Shown: positions 42,960 to 52,835 of the stretch, one piece after another
How positions within the stretch are numbered: the first letter of the stretch is position 1
Layout: every line of letters starts with the position of its first letter
Assembly (NCBI GenBank): GCA_050249535.1
Contig: JBFWQI010000018.1
Span: 58,109 to 122,108, forward strand
Length of the DNA stretch: 64,000 nucleotides
Source: JADJXM01 sp937967285
GTDB lineage: Bacteria > Acidobacteriota > Blastocatellia > RBC074
Direction: 5' to 3'
Translations under genes and position numbers: made by a program
The notes under the pieces: generated by a model
What the model saw: the letters and a program-made list of their open reading frames with translations, nothing else
What the model was told of the DNA's origin: nothing
Databases searched by the model: none

Positions 42960-44366
42960 TTAAGCGCCCTTCTGACGCATCGTCTCGGGGTCCCATTCGA
43001 CGATCCGCTTTTCGAAGTAGCTGACATTGGCCATCAGCGCGGGAGCAGCCGCGCGGAATCCGAACGCGGCATCCTCGATGACGGGTTGTCTGGTGCGCAT
43101 CGCCTTGAAGAAGTTCTTGAAATGATCGAGCCGTTCGTCGTACTTCGCCGGCGGCGTGTAGCGGACCTCTGGAATCTCGCGCAGGACCGGTTCGCCCTTC
43201 GGATACTGCCTGCGGTACTCCTTCATGAATTCGGTCTGCGTGGCTTCGGTGAAGGTGTCGATCGAGGTCCCGGGCTCTTTCGACGGCGGGGGACGCTTGA
43301 TGACCAGATCGTCCCCGAGTTCGATCACGCCGTCGCTGCCGACGAAGCGATAGACCCACGTGCCCCAGCCGCTCTGGTCGGTCCCGCCGTCGGCGAAGCT
43401 GACACGGAAGTTCATCGTGAAGGCCGGTTGCGAGTCGGTCTTCGGATAGTCGAAGAGGCCGAGCAGCACATCCGGCACGTCACGGCCGTCTTCCCAGAGT
43501 CTCAGGCCGCCGGTCGCGAAGACTCGCGAGGGGCCCTTCGATCCGGTCACGAAATGCGCACTGGTGAACTGGTGGACGAAGAGGTCGCCGCCGATGCCGG
43601 TCCCGTAGTCGCGATAGTTGCGCCACCGGAAGAACCGCTTCGGGTCCCAGGCCGTCTTCGGCGCGCGGCCCTGGAAGCGATCCCAGTCGCAGTTCTTCGG
43701 CGAGGCATCGGGCGGGATCGAGTACTGCCATGCGCTCATCGCGCCGCGACGCCAGAGCGATGAATCGACCAGATTGAGCTTGCCGATCGCTCCCGATTCG
43801 AGCACCTCCTTCGCCTTTCGATAGACGATCGAACTGACGAACTGGCTGCCGACCTGGAGGATGCGCTTGTATTTGTTCTGCGCCTCGATCACCGCGTGAC
43901 CCTCGTCCAGCCGCTGCACGACCGGCTTTTCGCAGTAGACGTCCTTGCCGGCCTGCATCGCCTCGATCGCGATCTGCTGATGCCAGTGATCAGGCGTGGC
44001 GATGATCACCGCGTCGATGTCGGAACGCGAGAGGATCTCGCGGTACTCCCGGGTGGTGACGACGTGTTTCCCGAAGACCTCCTTGACGTGTTCGAGCCGG
44101 CCGTCGTAGCAGTCCGCGGCCGCGACCAGCTCGACGCCCTTGACCTGAAGCGCTGTCTCTGTGTCGCCGTAACCCATTCCGCCCGCGCCGATCAAGCCGA
44201 TCCGGATGCGATCGTTGGCCGAAACCTGCCCGGTCGATTCCGGTTCCGGTTCGAGCGCGATGTTTTTAGTCCCGCCGAATGACTTTGCCGGCAGTCCCGC
44301 AGCGACGGTTCCCGCCGCGGCCAGCTTGATGAATCCGCGGCGCGATTTTTGGTCGGTTCTTTTCAT
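42960..44366 (-). CDS. Tat-exported Gfo/Idh/MocA family oxidoreductase
   Basis: Protein of 468 aa. The N-terminal KSRRGFIKLAAAGTVAAGLPA is a twin-arginine signal with a hydrophobic core, so the folded, cofactor-loaded enzyme is exported. The Rossmann motif is IGLIGAGGMGYGDTETAL, the catalytic-region EKP occurs in DVYCEKPVVQRL, and TPDHWHQQIAIEAMQAG is typical of the family. It would oxidise or reduce a sugar or derivative in the periplasm with tightly bound NAD(P). It is divergent from the DUF2961 gene; both fit a glycan-processing locus. Confidence 0.92.
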   Translation of the reverse strand: MKRTDQKSRRGFIKLAAAGTVAAGLPAKSFGGTKNIALEPEPESTGQVSANDRIRIGLIGAGGMGYGDTETALQVKGVELVAAADCYDGRLEHVKEVFGKHVVTTREYREILSRSDIDAVIIATPDHWHQQIAIEAMQAGKDVYCEKPVVQRLDEGHAVIEAQNKYKRILQVGSQFVSSIVYRKAKEVLESGAIGKLNLVDSSLWRRGAMSAWQYSIPPDASPKNCDWDRFQGRAPKTAWDPKRFFRWRNYRDYGTGIGGDLFVHQFTSAHFVTGSKGPSRVFATGGLRLWEDGRDVPDVLLGLFDYPKTDSQPAFTMNFRVSFADGGTDQSGWGTWVYRFVGSDGVIELGDDLVIKRPPPSKEPGTSIDTFTEATQTEFMKEYRRQYPKGEPVLREIPEVRYTPPAKYDERLDHFKNFFKAMRTRQPVIEDAAFGFRAAAPALMANVSYFEKRIVEWDPETMRQKGA

Positions 44367-44606
44367 TGTCTCTCCTGAACAGACTGAAGTTGATAGAGCG
44401 TGTAGTCGACATCCGGATCGAAGCCGGACAGTCGTTCATGATAAACGAGCCTGAATACGGATGGAACCTTTCCGCGGACATCATGCCGATCCCGGCCGAT
44501 ACGGATATTGTCAATCGGATAGCAAAGGAGGAGAATCGTTGCCGGTCAGGACGGCGCTCCGTCTGCTTCCATCAAAATCTGCACAATTCCAACAAAGGAG
44601 CCTGCG

Positions 44607-45761
44607 ATGAAAATCACCAGCCTGTTTTTCAGCATCATTATATTTCTCCCGATTCAGGCATATGCCCAGAACCAGAAATTCGACGGCATCGAGACCGGGC
44701 TGCACAATCTGTTTCGGATTTCGGATGCCGAGACGCGGTCGATCAGTCCTGAAAACTTCACCGGCGAAAAGGGCAAAGGCGGCATGGCCGTGGATGGAAC
44801 GGGGAAGACCGCCGCGCGCAATCTGGGGCAGGGCTGGAAGGTCAGTCCGAGCGTGAGGATCAAGGCCGGAACGACTTTCACCATGGCCGAGATCACCGGT
44901 TCCGGAGCGATCCAGCATATCTGGATGACTCCTACGGGCAACTGGCGATACTCGATCTTCCGCATCTACTGGGACGACGAGACCGAACCTTCGGTCGAAG
45001 TTCCCGTCGGGGATTTCTTCGGACAGGGCTGGGGCGAATATGCTCCGCTTTCATCGCTGGCGGTCGCGGTCAATCCCGGCAGCGCTTTTAACTCGTACTG
45101 GGTCATGCCGTTTCGCAAAAAATGCCGGATCACCATGGAGAACATCGACGACCGGGACATGGTGCTTTATTACCAGATCGATTACGCGGTGACGCGGGTT
45201 CCCGAAGACGCGGCCTATTTTCATGCGCAGTTCCGTCGCGTCAATCCGCTCAAATACAAGGATGTCTACACGCTTGTTGACGGGATCAGAGGCCAGGGGC
45301 AGTACGTCGGAACCATCATGGCGTGGGGAGTCAACAACCGCGGATGGTGGGGCGAGGGCGAGATCAAATTCTTCATGGACGGGGACAGGGACTTCGCGAC
45401 GATCGTCGGGACGGGGACGGAGGACTACTTCTGCGGTTCGTACAACTTCGAAAACCGCAAGACCCGGGAATATCAGGTCTTCAATTCGCCGTATTCAGGG
45501 CTGCATCAGGTGATCAAGCCTGACGGAGTTTATCAGTCGCAGCAGCGGTTCGGATTGTATCGCTGGCATATCACCGATCCGATCAGGTTCAAGCGGGATC
45601 TGCGGGTGACGATCCAGGCGCTGGGCTGGAAGAGCACCGCTCAACCGGGAGAGTACCTGCCGCTGCAGGACGACATCTCGTCGGTCGTCTTCTGGTATCA
45701 GACTGAGCCGCATGCGAAGTTCCCCGCGCTGCCCGGTCGTGAGGGTCTCGAGGTCAACTGA
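44607..45761 (+). CDS. Exported DUF2961 protein (GH172-like)
   Basis: Protein of 384 aa with a signal peptide (ITSLFFSIIIFLPIQAYA). The DUF2961 double jelly-roll family, now counted as glycoside hydrolase family 172, includes difructose-dianhydride and arabinofuranosidase-type enzymes. Conserved parts are GSGAIQHIWMTP, RIYWDDETEPSVEVPVGDFF, and GEGEIKFFMDGDRDFATIVG followed by TGTEDYF with the likely catalytic acids. The ribosome site AAAGGAG lies 7 bp before the ATG. The substrate is not deducible; an arabinofuranose or fructan-like sugar is possible. Confidence 0.92.
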   Translation: MKITSLFFSIIIFLPIQAYAQNQKFDGIETGLHNLFRISDAETRSISPENFTGEKGKGGMAVDGTGKTAARNLGQGWKVSPSVRIKAGTTFTMAEITGSGAIQHIWMTPTGNWRYSIFRIYWDDETEPSVEVPVGDFFGQGWGEYAPLSSLAVAVNPGSAFNSYWVMPFRKKCRITMENIDDRDMVLYYQIDYAVTRVPEDAAYFHAQFRRVNPLKYKDVYTLVDGIRGQGQYVGTIMAWGVNNRGWWGEGEIKFFMDGDRDFATIVGTGTEDYFCGSYNFENRKTREYQVFNSPYSGLHQVIKPDGVYQSQQRFGLYRWHITDPIRFKRDLRVTIQALGWKSTAQPGEYLPLQDDISSVVFWYQTEPHAKFPALPGREGLEVN

Positions 45762-45786
45762 GAACGCACGGCAGTCTCCAAAAAAG

Positions 45787-45812
45787 TGAAGGCCGCCATC
45801 CGGCGGCCTTCA
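45787..45812. terminator. Bidirectional terminator between DUF2961 and META lipoprotein genes
   Basis: Perfect 11-bp stem TGAAGGCCGCC / GGCGGCCTTCA with a 4-nt loop, preceded by an A run on the plus strand (45780-45785) that gives a U run for the minus-strand gene. It lies between convergent stops. Confidence 0.8.
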
Positions 45813-45822
45813 TTGTCGAGGA

Positions 45823-46839
45823 TCATTTGATCGGTTCGAGTACAACTCCCTTGTCGAATTCCAGCTCGCCGGCGAGGTATTTCAGACCCTGCGGTTCCTT
45901 GTCCTTTGGCATCGACTTGCCCTTGCCGTATTTCTTTCCGTTGAAGACATAGCTCTGATAGGTCATCGGAGCTCCGCCGCCGGACTGCTCCCAGGCGATG
46001 TTGTGCCAGCCCTTCGTCTTTTCAGCCAAGACGAGGACGGGGATGCGGGTCAGAGAAAAATCATTGATCAGCGTGTATTGGCCCTTGTCTTCGGTAAAGA
46101 GGAACATGGTACAGCCGCCGGTTCCGCAAAAGAATGAGCCTAGCATGTATGCGAAGACTTCGTCCTTGCCGTCGCCGTTGAGGTCTACGCGCCCGTATAC
46201 ATATCTGGCGCGTTGGCTGGCGCCATCGATATCAACGACAGCCTTTTTATAGTCCGGCTGCGCCTTGAGGATGGCCGCTTCGAGGTCTTTGTCAGCCGAG
46301 GACTGGAACGGAACGTCGGGATGCGGCTCCCAGACGAAGATGCCGCCGTCGGCCATGAGGCTCAGGTGGAGGCGTCCGTTCTTGAGCAGATATCCCCGGA
46401 CGTACTGGGCCTGGGAGACGACCTTCTCATCGAGGTTTGGCGGCGGGCACAGCGCCCGAGTGCCGGCAAGCGGTCCGAACTCGAAGTTTCCGCTGTTGAT
46501 GTCGGAGCTTGGTTTGATCGTCCACTTGCCGTTGGCTTTGTTGCAGTCGAGGCTCATGTTTACCGTGCCGTCCGGGTTGAGCCGCATGGTGAATTTCGTC
46601 GGATCCTCCGGCACGGTCGTTCCGACTGAGTCGTCCATCGACTGGAACGCCACCAGACGCCATTCCGTGCCGGCCAGTGGATTCTGTGCCGGGGCGTCCG
46701 CCGGGGCCGCCGACATCGGCGCAGCCGTCTGCGTCGCAGTCTCAGCCGCCGGCTTCTCCGCCGACCCTCCGCATCCGGATAAAATTATCAGCGACAGCAG
46801 GATTGCCGGGCTGATCCTCATAGATACACTCCTGTACAT
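45823..46839 (-). CDS. META-domain lipoprotein
   Basis: Protein of about 338 aa. Lipoprotein signal with lipobox LSGC after a hydrophobic stretch (ISPAILLSLIIL). An Ala/Pro-rich linker follows, then a META/HslJ-like domain (LAGTEWRLVAFQSM, then LDCNKANGKW, LAGTRALCPPP) and a C-terminal domain resembling VCBS-type readouts (RVDLNGDGKDEVFAYML with a Ca-binding-like DxNxDG). The ATG at 46839 is chosen because AAGGAGAG lies 6 bp upstream. META domains occur in heat-shock and drug-resistance related outer membrane proteins; the role here is unknown. Confidence 0.82.
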   Translation of the reverse strand: MYRSVSMRISPAILLSLIILSGCGGSAEKPAAETATQTAAPMSAAPADAPAQNPLAGTEWRLVAFQSMDDSVGTTVPEDPTKFTMRLNPDGTVNMSLDCNKANGKWTIKPSSDINSGNFEFGPLAGTRALCPPPNLDEKVVSQAQYVRGYLLKNGRLHLSLMADGGIFVWEPHPDVPFQSSADKDLEAAILKAQPDYKKAVVDIDGASQRARYVYGRVDLNGDGKDEVFAYMLGSFFCGTGGCTMFLFTEDKGQYTLINDFSLTRIPVLVLAEKTKGWHNIAWEQSGGGAPMTYQSYVFNGKKYGKGKSMPKDKEPQGLKYLAGELEFDKGVVLEPIK

Positions 46840-47090
46840 TTTTTCTCTCCTTTCATTCTTCGCAGGCAAAAATTAATCAGATCGTGCTGAAGAGCCGATC
46901 GTTAAAGCCTGCCGGCGAACCTGACGCGCTTTCCCGAACGCGCCAGATTCACTCGCAATTAATAATGATGCGCTGACCTGAGCTGGTCAACCGCAGGCGG
47001 ATACGAACTCTCGCTCTTTTCAATTTGTCTTTGGGATAACCATAGAATAAGCTATCCGGTCGATTTTCAGTAATTTGCGGAGGATACCGG

Positions 47091-48326
47091 ATGCATCACA
47101 AGGCTTCACTGATCGTACAACCCGGGGACAGTTTCTTTCCGATCGTGCATGCGATCGACAGGGCTGAGCGAACGATCAACCTGACCATATTCAGGATGGA
47201 CGACCCGATCATTCACAAGGCCCTGGTCGAGGCGCAGAAGCGCCGCGTCAGAATCAGGCTGCTGATTTCGAGCAGCGCCCGCGGCTGGGAAGAGAAGAAC
47301 CAGAAGCTGCTCAAGGACGCCAAAAAGGAAGGAATTGCGACCAGGGAGCCGTCGGCCGACAGCAAGCGTGCGCGTTACCACTACAAGGTGATGACGGTCG
47401 ATGATTCCTATGCGATGATCTTCACCTTCAATCCCACGCGGGAGAACCTGCATTACACGCGCGATTTCGGCGTCGAACTCTACGATCCGGCCGTCGCAGG
47501 CGAGATCAACCGCCTCTTCGACGCCGACTGGGATGACATCGAGTTCACCCCTGATCCGGAATCGCCGCTGCTGATCAGCCCGTTCAACAGCCGGCAGAAG
47601 ATGACGGACCTGCTTTCGTCCGCCGAAACATCCATTCACATCATCGATGCCAAGCTCGAGGATCCGGCGATCATAAAACTGCTGGTCGAGAAGGCGAAGA
47701 GCGGCGTCGAAGTGCGGGTGCTGGGCGATGCGAAGGACGGCGTCAATCTCCCGGCCGAAATCGAATGGCGGACGGTTCCCCGGTTCAAGCTCCACGCGAA
47801 ATGCACGATCGTCGACGGTCAGCGGGCCGTGCTCGGCAGTATGAATCTGCGGACGCAGAGCATGGATCGCCGGCGCGAGGTCTGCATTCGGCTCGAGGAC
47901 GAGGATATCGTGCGGCGACTCAATGCGGTCTTCAAAAGCGACTGGGAGCACAAACCGCCCGCATCATCCACCGCGGCGACTCAGCTCGGCGGAATTTTCG
48001 AGGAAGCTCCGATCGCTCCGACGCTGGAGGCCGGAACCGGCCTGGTGCTGATCTCGCGACGCGATGCGCTGGTCCGTCATCCGCTCAAGCACGAAGCGAC
48101 CACCATCGGCCGCGCGGATGAAAACGAGATCGTCGTCCTCGACCTTCGCGCCAGCCGGCATCACGCCAGGATCAACGTCGATAAGAAGACCTGCTCGATC
48201 ACGGATCTCGGCAGCGCCAACGGCACCTTCGTCAACGGCGAACGGATCGAGGGAACCCATAAAATCAAACCGGGCGATGTCATCGATATCGCCGGAGCGG
48301 ACGAGTTCCGACTGATCGAACTCTGA
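47091..48326 (+). CDS. Phospholipase D-like protein fused to an FHA domain
   Basis: Protein of 411 aa with two HKD half-sites and a C-terminal FHA domain. HKD1: H97, K99, D104 (YHYKVMTVDD). HKD2: H235, K237, D242 (LHAKCTIVDG), followed by GSMNLRTQSMD. The FHA domain (about 325-411) has GR at 340-341, SRHH at 355-358 and NGT at 377-379, the phosphothreonine-binding set. No signal peptide is seen, so it is probably cytoplasmic. PLD enzymes cut phosphodiesters in lipid or nucleic acid; the FHA part suggests recruitment to a phosphorylated partner, perhaps a Ser/Thr kinase product. GGAGG lies 7 bp before the ATG. Confidence 0.88.
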   Translation: MHHKASLIVQPGDSFFPIVHAIDRAERTINLTIFRMDDPIIHKALVEAQKRRVRIRLLISSSARGWEEKNQKLLKDAKKEGIATREPSADSKRARYHYKVMTVDDSYAMIFTFNPTRENLHYTRDFGVELYDPAVAGEINRLFDADWDDIEFTPDPESPLLISPFNSRQKMTDLLSSAETSIHIIDAKLEDPAIIKLLVEKAKSGVEVRVLGDAKDGVNLPAEIEWRTVPRFKLHAKCTIVDGQRAVLGSMNLRTQSMDRRREVCIRLEDEDIVRRLNAVFKSDWEHKPPASSTAATQLGGIFEEAPIAPTLEAGTGLVLISRRDALVRHPLKHEATTIGRADENEIVVLDLRASRHHARINVDKKTCSITDLGSANGTFVNGERIEGTHKIKPGDVIDIAGADEFRLIEL

Positions 48327-48336
48327 AACCCTGTCG

Positions 48337-48635
<299 letters not shown>

Positions 48636-48642
48636 AGATGCG

Positions 48643-50529
48643 CTACTTCCTTTCGATCATCTGCAGTTCCTGAAGTATCGAGCTGGGGAATTTCAGGCGC
48701 GAGCGATGCCAGTATTCGTGTTCGGTCATGTTGTTGAAACGGACATTTTTCGCGTCTTCGAACAGTTTCAACTCATCTTCCCGCAGAGCCTTCAGCGCCG
48801 CGACATATCTGTCGGCGTCGATCAGCCCGGCTTCCTTCTCACGTTTCAGCCTGTAAAATCTGGTGAAGATGCGTTCGTCGCGGACGCGGAGTGCGCGTTC
48901 GGCGGCCGTCGCCTCATCAACGGATTCGACTTTCTTCGCGGAACCGCGCAGGACAACTCCGGCATTGGTGTGGCTGTAAGTCGATCTCTCAACCGCCTTC
49001 CGGCCGTTGACGATGACGTAATCGATCCCGACCGGGAATGTCTTGGGCTTTTCGAACGTGGCCAGATCCCGGACGGCGTTCTCGTCGAAGATGACGAGAT
49101 CCGCAGCCATCCCCGGGCGGATCAGTCCGCGGTCCAGCAGGCCGAAGGTCTGAGCGGGAAGCGAGGTCATGCGCCGGATCGCCTCGGGCAGTGAGACGAT
49201 CTTCTTCTCCCGTACGTAAAGCCCAAGGGCGCGCGCATTGTTGCCGAAGCCGCGCGGATGCGGAACGCTCTTGTCGTCCCACGACATGACGCCGGCATCG
49301 GATGCGACCATAGTGAACGGCTGCCTGAAGATTCTCTCGACGTCCTCATCGGACATCTTTCGCAGAACCATCGACGCGCCTCCGGCCTGCAGGATCTCGA
49401 TCGCCAGATCGGCCTGCGCCTCGATCTCTTTTCTGCCTTTCTTCGCCTGAGTGATCTCCGCCAGATTCCGGCCGTTGAAACTCTGATCGGTCTCATAGTT
49501 CGCGATGTATGCGAAAGAGAGATCGCTGAAGCCCTGGGCGCGCGCCTTTTCGATCACGTCGCGTCTGATCCGCTCGCGCATGGCGGGGTCGCGCAGCCTC
49601 TCCTCGGTCTTCTCGCGTCCGCCGTCGAAGACCCACGAAGTGAAGAGGATGCCGATGCCGGTGCTGCTTGCAGGGTAGAGGTACTGATCGACAGTCACCT
49701 GCAGGCCCCGCGCGCGAGCATCCTCGACCATTTTGATCGACGCGGCGCTGGTGCCCCATCGTTTCTTACTCGAGATTTTGAAGTGCGAGATCTCGACAGG
49801 GATCCGGGCCTTCTCGCCGATCGCGATGGCCTCGGCCACCGATTTTTCGATGAACTCGCCCTCGTCGCGCATGTGTGAGGCATAGACGCCGCCGTATGCC
49901 GCGGCGACTTTGGCCAGCTCGGCGATCTCGTCGGTCGTGGCCCACATGCCGGGGACGTATTCCAGGCCGGTCGAGAGTCCGACTGCTCCGGCACGCATCG
50001 CTCGGTCGACCAGGTCGCGCATGCGATCCAGTTCATCGGGGCGTGGAGGCCGGTCGAAGTCTCCGTTCATCGCCTCGCGCCGGATTGTGTTATGTCCGAT
50101 CAGCGAAGCGACGTTGACGCCGATGCCCGCGCCGGAGATCTTCTCGAACCATTCTTCCAGATTCAGTCTCGATGATCCGCAGTTCCCGGTCACGACGCTG
50201 GTCACTCCCATCATCAGGAAGTTCTCGGCATTCGGGTTCCGTTCGATCCCTCCCTCGATGTGCGTGTGAACGTCGATGAATCCCGGAGCGACGATCAGCC
50301 CCTGGGCATAGATCACTTCGTTTGCCCGCTGAGGATCGATCCGGCCGATCTCGACGATCTTTCCGCCGGTGATCCCGATATCGGCCTCGTACCAGGGATT
50401 GCCCGTCCCGTCGACGATCTTTCCTCCCAGCACTACGAGGTCGAATTCGGCGGCGGACGATCCGCCCGGGAAGGCGCTGAACGATGTTGCCAGCAATAAT
50501 GCGACGATCAGATAAACGCAGGTTTTCAT
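48643..50529 (-). CDS. Exported D-aminoacylase-like amidohydrolase
   Basis: Protein of 628 aa. Signal peptide (VYLIVALLLATSFSAFPGG); metal-dependent amidohydrolase barrel. Key residues of the N-acyl-D-amino-acid deacylase group are visible: HTH in GFIDVHTHIEGG, Cys in TGNCGSS, His in ASHMRDEG and in EISHFKIS, and Asp in VASDAGVM. About 120 C-terminal residues extend past the usual end with a basic helical tail. It would hydrolyse N-acyl-D-amino acids or related amides in the periplasm. It is followed on the same strand (upstream) by an alpha/beta hydrolase gene after 37 bp. Confidence 0.88.
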   Translation of the reverse strand: MKTCVYLIVALLLATSFSAFPGGSSAAEFDLVVLGGKIVDGTGNPWYEADIGITGGKIVEIGRIDPQRANEVIYAQGLIVAPGFIDVHTHIEGGIERNPNAENFLMMGVTSVVTGNCGSSRLNLEEWFEKISGAGIGVNVASLIGHNTIRREAMNGDFDRPPRPDELDRMRDLVDRAMRAGAVGLSTGLEYVPGMWATTDEIAELAKVAAAYGGVYASHMRDEGEFIEKSVAEAIAIGEKARIPVEISHFKISSKKRWGTSAASIKMVEDARARGLQVTVDQYLYPASSTGIGILFTSWVFDGGREKTEERLRDPAMRERIRRDVIEKARAQGFSDLSFAYIANYETDQSFNGRNLAEITQAKKGRKEIEAQADLAIEILQAGGASMVLRKMSDEDVERIFRQPFTMVASDAGVMSWDDKSVPHPRGFGNNARALGLYVREKKIVSLPEAIRRMTSLPAQTFGLLDRGLIRPGMAADLVIFDENAVRDLATFEKPKTFPVGIDYVIVNGRKAVERSTYSHTNAGVVLRGSAKKVESVDEATAAERALRVRDERIFTRFYRLKREKEAGLIDADRYVAALKALREDELKLFEDAKNVRFNNMTEHEYWHRSRLKFPSSILQELQMIERK

Positions 50530-50566
50530 AATTCTCGATTTGATGGTTTGCAGCTCGTTACCGTGA

Positions 50567-51514
50567 TCATCTCATATTGTCACGGATAAATTTTTGGACG
50601 AGGGGGCGAATTCTCTCCTGCTCGACGATCATGAGCAGATGTCCGCCACGCTCGTACCGGTGGAGTTTCGCCCCGGGGATATTGGCGCCGGCGAATTCAG
50701 CGTTACGGAAGAGTTGCAGCGAGTCGTCGGTCGCGTGGAAGATCTGCGTCGGCGCTTTGATCGCCGAGATCCGCTCATTCGGCATGGCCGCGCGGTTGTC
50801 GAAAGCCGCGCCTTTCGATCGCAGCGAGACGGGGTTCATGAAATCGATCACCTGATCGGCCAGCGCCCGCTGCCGCGGAGTCAGCCCCGAGATCACTCTC
50901 TCGTCGACTCCCATCAGATCGAGCAGCCGGCCCCTGAAGAGCCGGCTGATGCTCCAGTAGAGCAGATCGTATCTGAAGATCGTCATCAGGGCAGTGCCCT
51001 TGCGATTGGCCTCTTCCTGATCCTGCGCCGACGATGACGCGACTCCGCACGAGAGCAGGGTCAGAGATGTGGCGCGTTCCGGATGCAGGGCCGCGAACAG
51101 CAGCGCCGACGGCCCGCCATGCGAGAGCGCCACGACGGCAACTCGATCGATTCCCAGCCGGTCAAGCAGATGAGCATACGCATTTGCCTGTTCGTCAAAG
51201 GTCGCGCCGTCCGGCAGCGACGATCCGAGATAGCCGAAGCGCGATGGCGCGATCCAGTGGAACTCGTCGTTCAAGACCGCCTGCACCATCAACTCACCCT
51301 GATCGTAGCCGCCTCCGCTGCCGTGAATTACCAGCACCGGAGGGCCGCTGCCGCCCTCGGTGTATTCGATCTCACCGTACGGCGATGCGATGACTTTGCT
51401 TCGGCCGCTGACTCGCTGGTAGGCGCGGCGCATTTCGATCAGATACATGGCCGCGACAAAGCCCAGAGCGGCGAGCAGAGCGATTGCCGTCCAGCAAAGC
51501 GTCCTTTTCAGCAT
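50567..51514 (-). CDS. Alpha/beta hydrolase, membrane anchored
   Basis: Protein of 315 aa with an N-terminal hydrophobic segment (TAIALLAALGFVAAMYLIE), an oxyanion motif VIHGSGGG, nucleophile Ser in VALSHGGPS (Ala replaces the first Gly of GxSxG), acid in HATDD, and His in RGGHLLMIV. It is an esterase/lipase-like fold of unknown substrate. It starts 10 bp downstream of the DUF1552 stop, so it may be the last-but-one gene of a minus-strand operon with the cytochrome pair. Confidence 0.88.
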   Translation of the reverse strand: MLKRTLCWTAIALLAALGFVAAMYLIEMRRAYQRVSGRSKVIASPYGEIEYTEGGSGPPVLVIHGSGGGYDQGELMVQAVLNDEFHWIAPSRFGYLGSSLPDGATFDEQANAYAHLLDRLGIDRVAVVALSHGGPSALLFAALHPERATSLTLLSCGVASSSAQDQEEANRKGTALMTIFRYDLLYWSISRLFRGRLLDLMGVDERVISGLTPRQRALADQVIDFMNPVSLRSKGAAFDNRAAMPNERISAIKAPTQIFHATDDSLQLFRNAEFAGANIPGAKLHRYERGGHLLMIVEQERIRPLVQKFIRDNMR

Positions 51515-51524
51515 TCAGATTTCC

Positions 51525-52835
51525 TTATAGCTCGGCGATGCGGCCCGTGCTGCTGCCGAAGGAATCGGCCTCGACGCCGAGGCGCTGCAGCATCGTGACG
51601 AAGAGATTGCTGAGCGGCGCATTGTTGTCGCGCTTGAATGCGATATGGCGGCCGTGTTTGAAGCCGCCTCCGGCCAGGATGATCGGCAGGTTCGAGTTGT
51701 CGTGAATGTTGGCTTCTCCCATGTTGCTGCCGTAAAGCACCATCGTGCGGTCCAGCAGTCGCTCGCCGCCATCCGGTTTGCCGGCCAGTTCGGTCAGCAG
51801 TTTGGCGAGCACCTCCATGTTGCGCCGGTCGGCGGCTTCGAGCTGGCGCACCTTGGATTCGTCCTGCCCGTGATGGCTCAGCCCGTGGTAGCCTTCGGTG
51901 GTTGCCTTTTGTTCCCCCAGAGTGAAGATCGGAGTCCGAAAAGCGTCGAGCATCAGAGTGACGATGCGCGTCGAATCCGACTCAAATGCCAGTTGAGCCA
52001 TCGACAGCATGAGCTCGAATTTCTCAAAAAAGTATTTGCCGTCCGGAAGGTCCGCGGGAGGAGTCTGCCTGCCGTCTTTCGGCAATGGCGGCATCGGCTT
52101 CAGCTCCCATTCGCGCGCCGCGGCCAGTCGTTGTTCGACCTCGCGGACCGAAGTGAAATATTGATCGAGGCGCGTTCTGTCCTCGCTGCCCAGATTGCGG
52201 CTGAAGCGATTGGCCTCGCTCTGCAACGTGTCGAGAATGCTTCCGCGTTCTTCCAGCCGGCGGAGTTGCCGCTGGACGGCGGCAGCGTCGCCCTGCACGA
52301 ACATCTTCTGAAAAAGTTTCGATGCGCTGTCCTCGGCCGGCAGCAGCACGCCGTCGCGCGTCCACGAAAGACTCCGGTTGGCCTTTTCGATGTTGACGCC
52401 GAGGTTGAAGGTCGGGAAGCGCGTCACCTGGCCGAGCTTTTCAGCCGCGAACTGATCGAGCGAGATCGTATTGCGGAATCCCGCCTTGAACGCGCCGCGA
52501 GCCGAAGTCAGAAAGCAGTTGTCGGTGCTGTGCCCGCTGGTTACGCCGGGATGCGAGAGTCCGCTGAAGATCGTGAAATCCTCGCGATGGGCGCTGAGTA
52601 TCGAAAGCAGCGGCGACGCTTCGTAATCCCGACCGGCGCCGGTCGGAAAGAAGTGTTTCGGCAGCACTCCGATGTTGTTGACGATGACCAGCATGCGCCG
52701 CGGAGCTTCGGCCGTCCGCGCAAAGGCCGGCGTCATGCAGTCCAGCGCGGGCAGAGCCAGCGAAACTCCAAGGCCGCGCAGAAACGTGCGGCGCGCGATG
52801 CTCGAGGATGAAGTATGGATGTGCGGTGCTTTCAC
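51525..52835 (-). CDS. DUF1552 protein, Tat-exported
   Basis: Protein of 436 aa. IARRTFLRGLGVSLALPALD is a twin-arginine-like signal. The rest matches DUF1552: APRRMLVIVNNIGVLPKHFF, FTIFSGLSHPGVTSGHSTD, GYHGLSHHGQ, and TMVLYGSNMGEANIHDNSNL. The fold is related to alkaline-phosphatase/sulfatase-like proteins (as DUF1501). It is always encoded beside a DUF1592 cytochrome, as here with a 4-bp overlap (52832-52835). Function unknown; probably an oxidative or hydrolytic surface complex. Confidence 0.9.
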   Translation of the reverse strand: MKAPHIHTSSSSIARRTFLRGLGVSLALPALDCMTPAFARTAEAPRRMLVIVNNIGVLPKHFFPTGAGRDYEASPLLSILSAHREDFTIFSGLSHPGVTSGHSTDNCFLTSARGAFKAGFRNTISLDQFAAEKLGQVTRFPTFNLGVNIEKANRSLSWTRDGVLLPAEDSASKLFQKMFVQGDAAAVQRQLRRLEERGSILDTLQSEANRFSRNLGSEDRTRLDQYFTSVREVEQRLAAAREWELKPMPPLPKDGRQTPPADLPDGKYFFEKFELMLSMAQLAFESDSTRIVTLMLDAFRTPIFTLGEQKATTEGYHGLSHHGQDESKVRQLEAADRRNMEVLAKLLTELAGKPDGGERLLDRTMVLYGSNMGEANIHDNSNLPIILAGGGFKHGRHIAFKRDNNAPLSNLFVTMLQRLGVEADSFGSSTGRIAEL

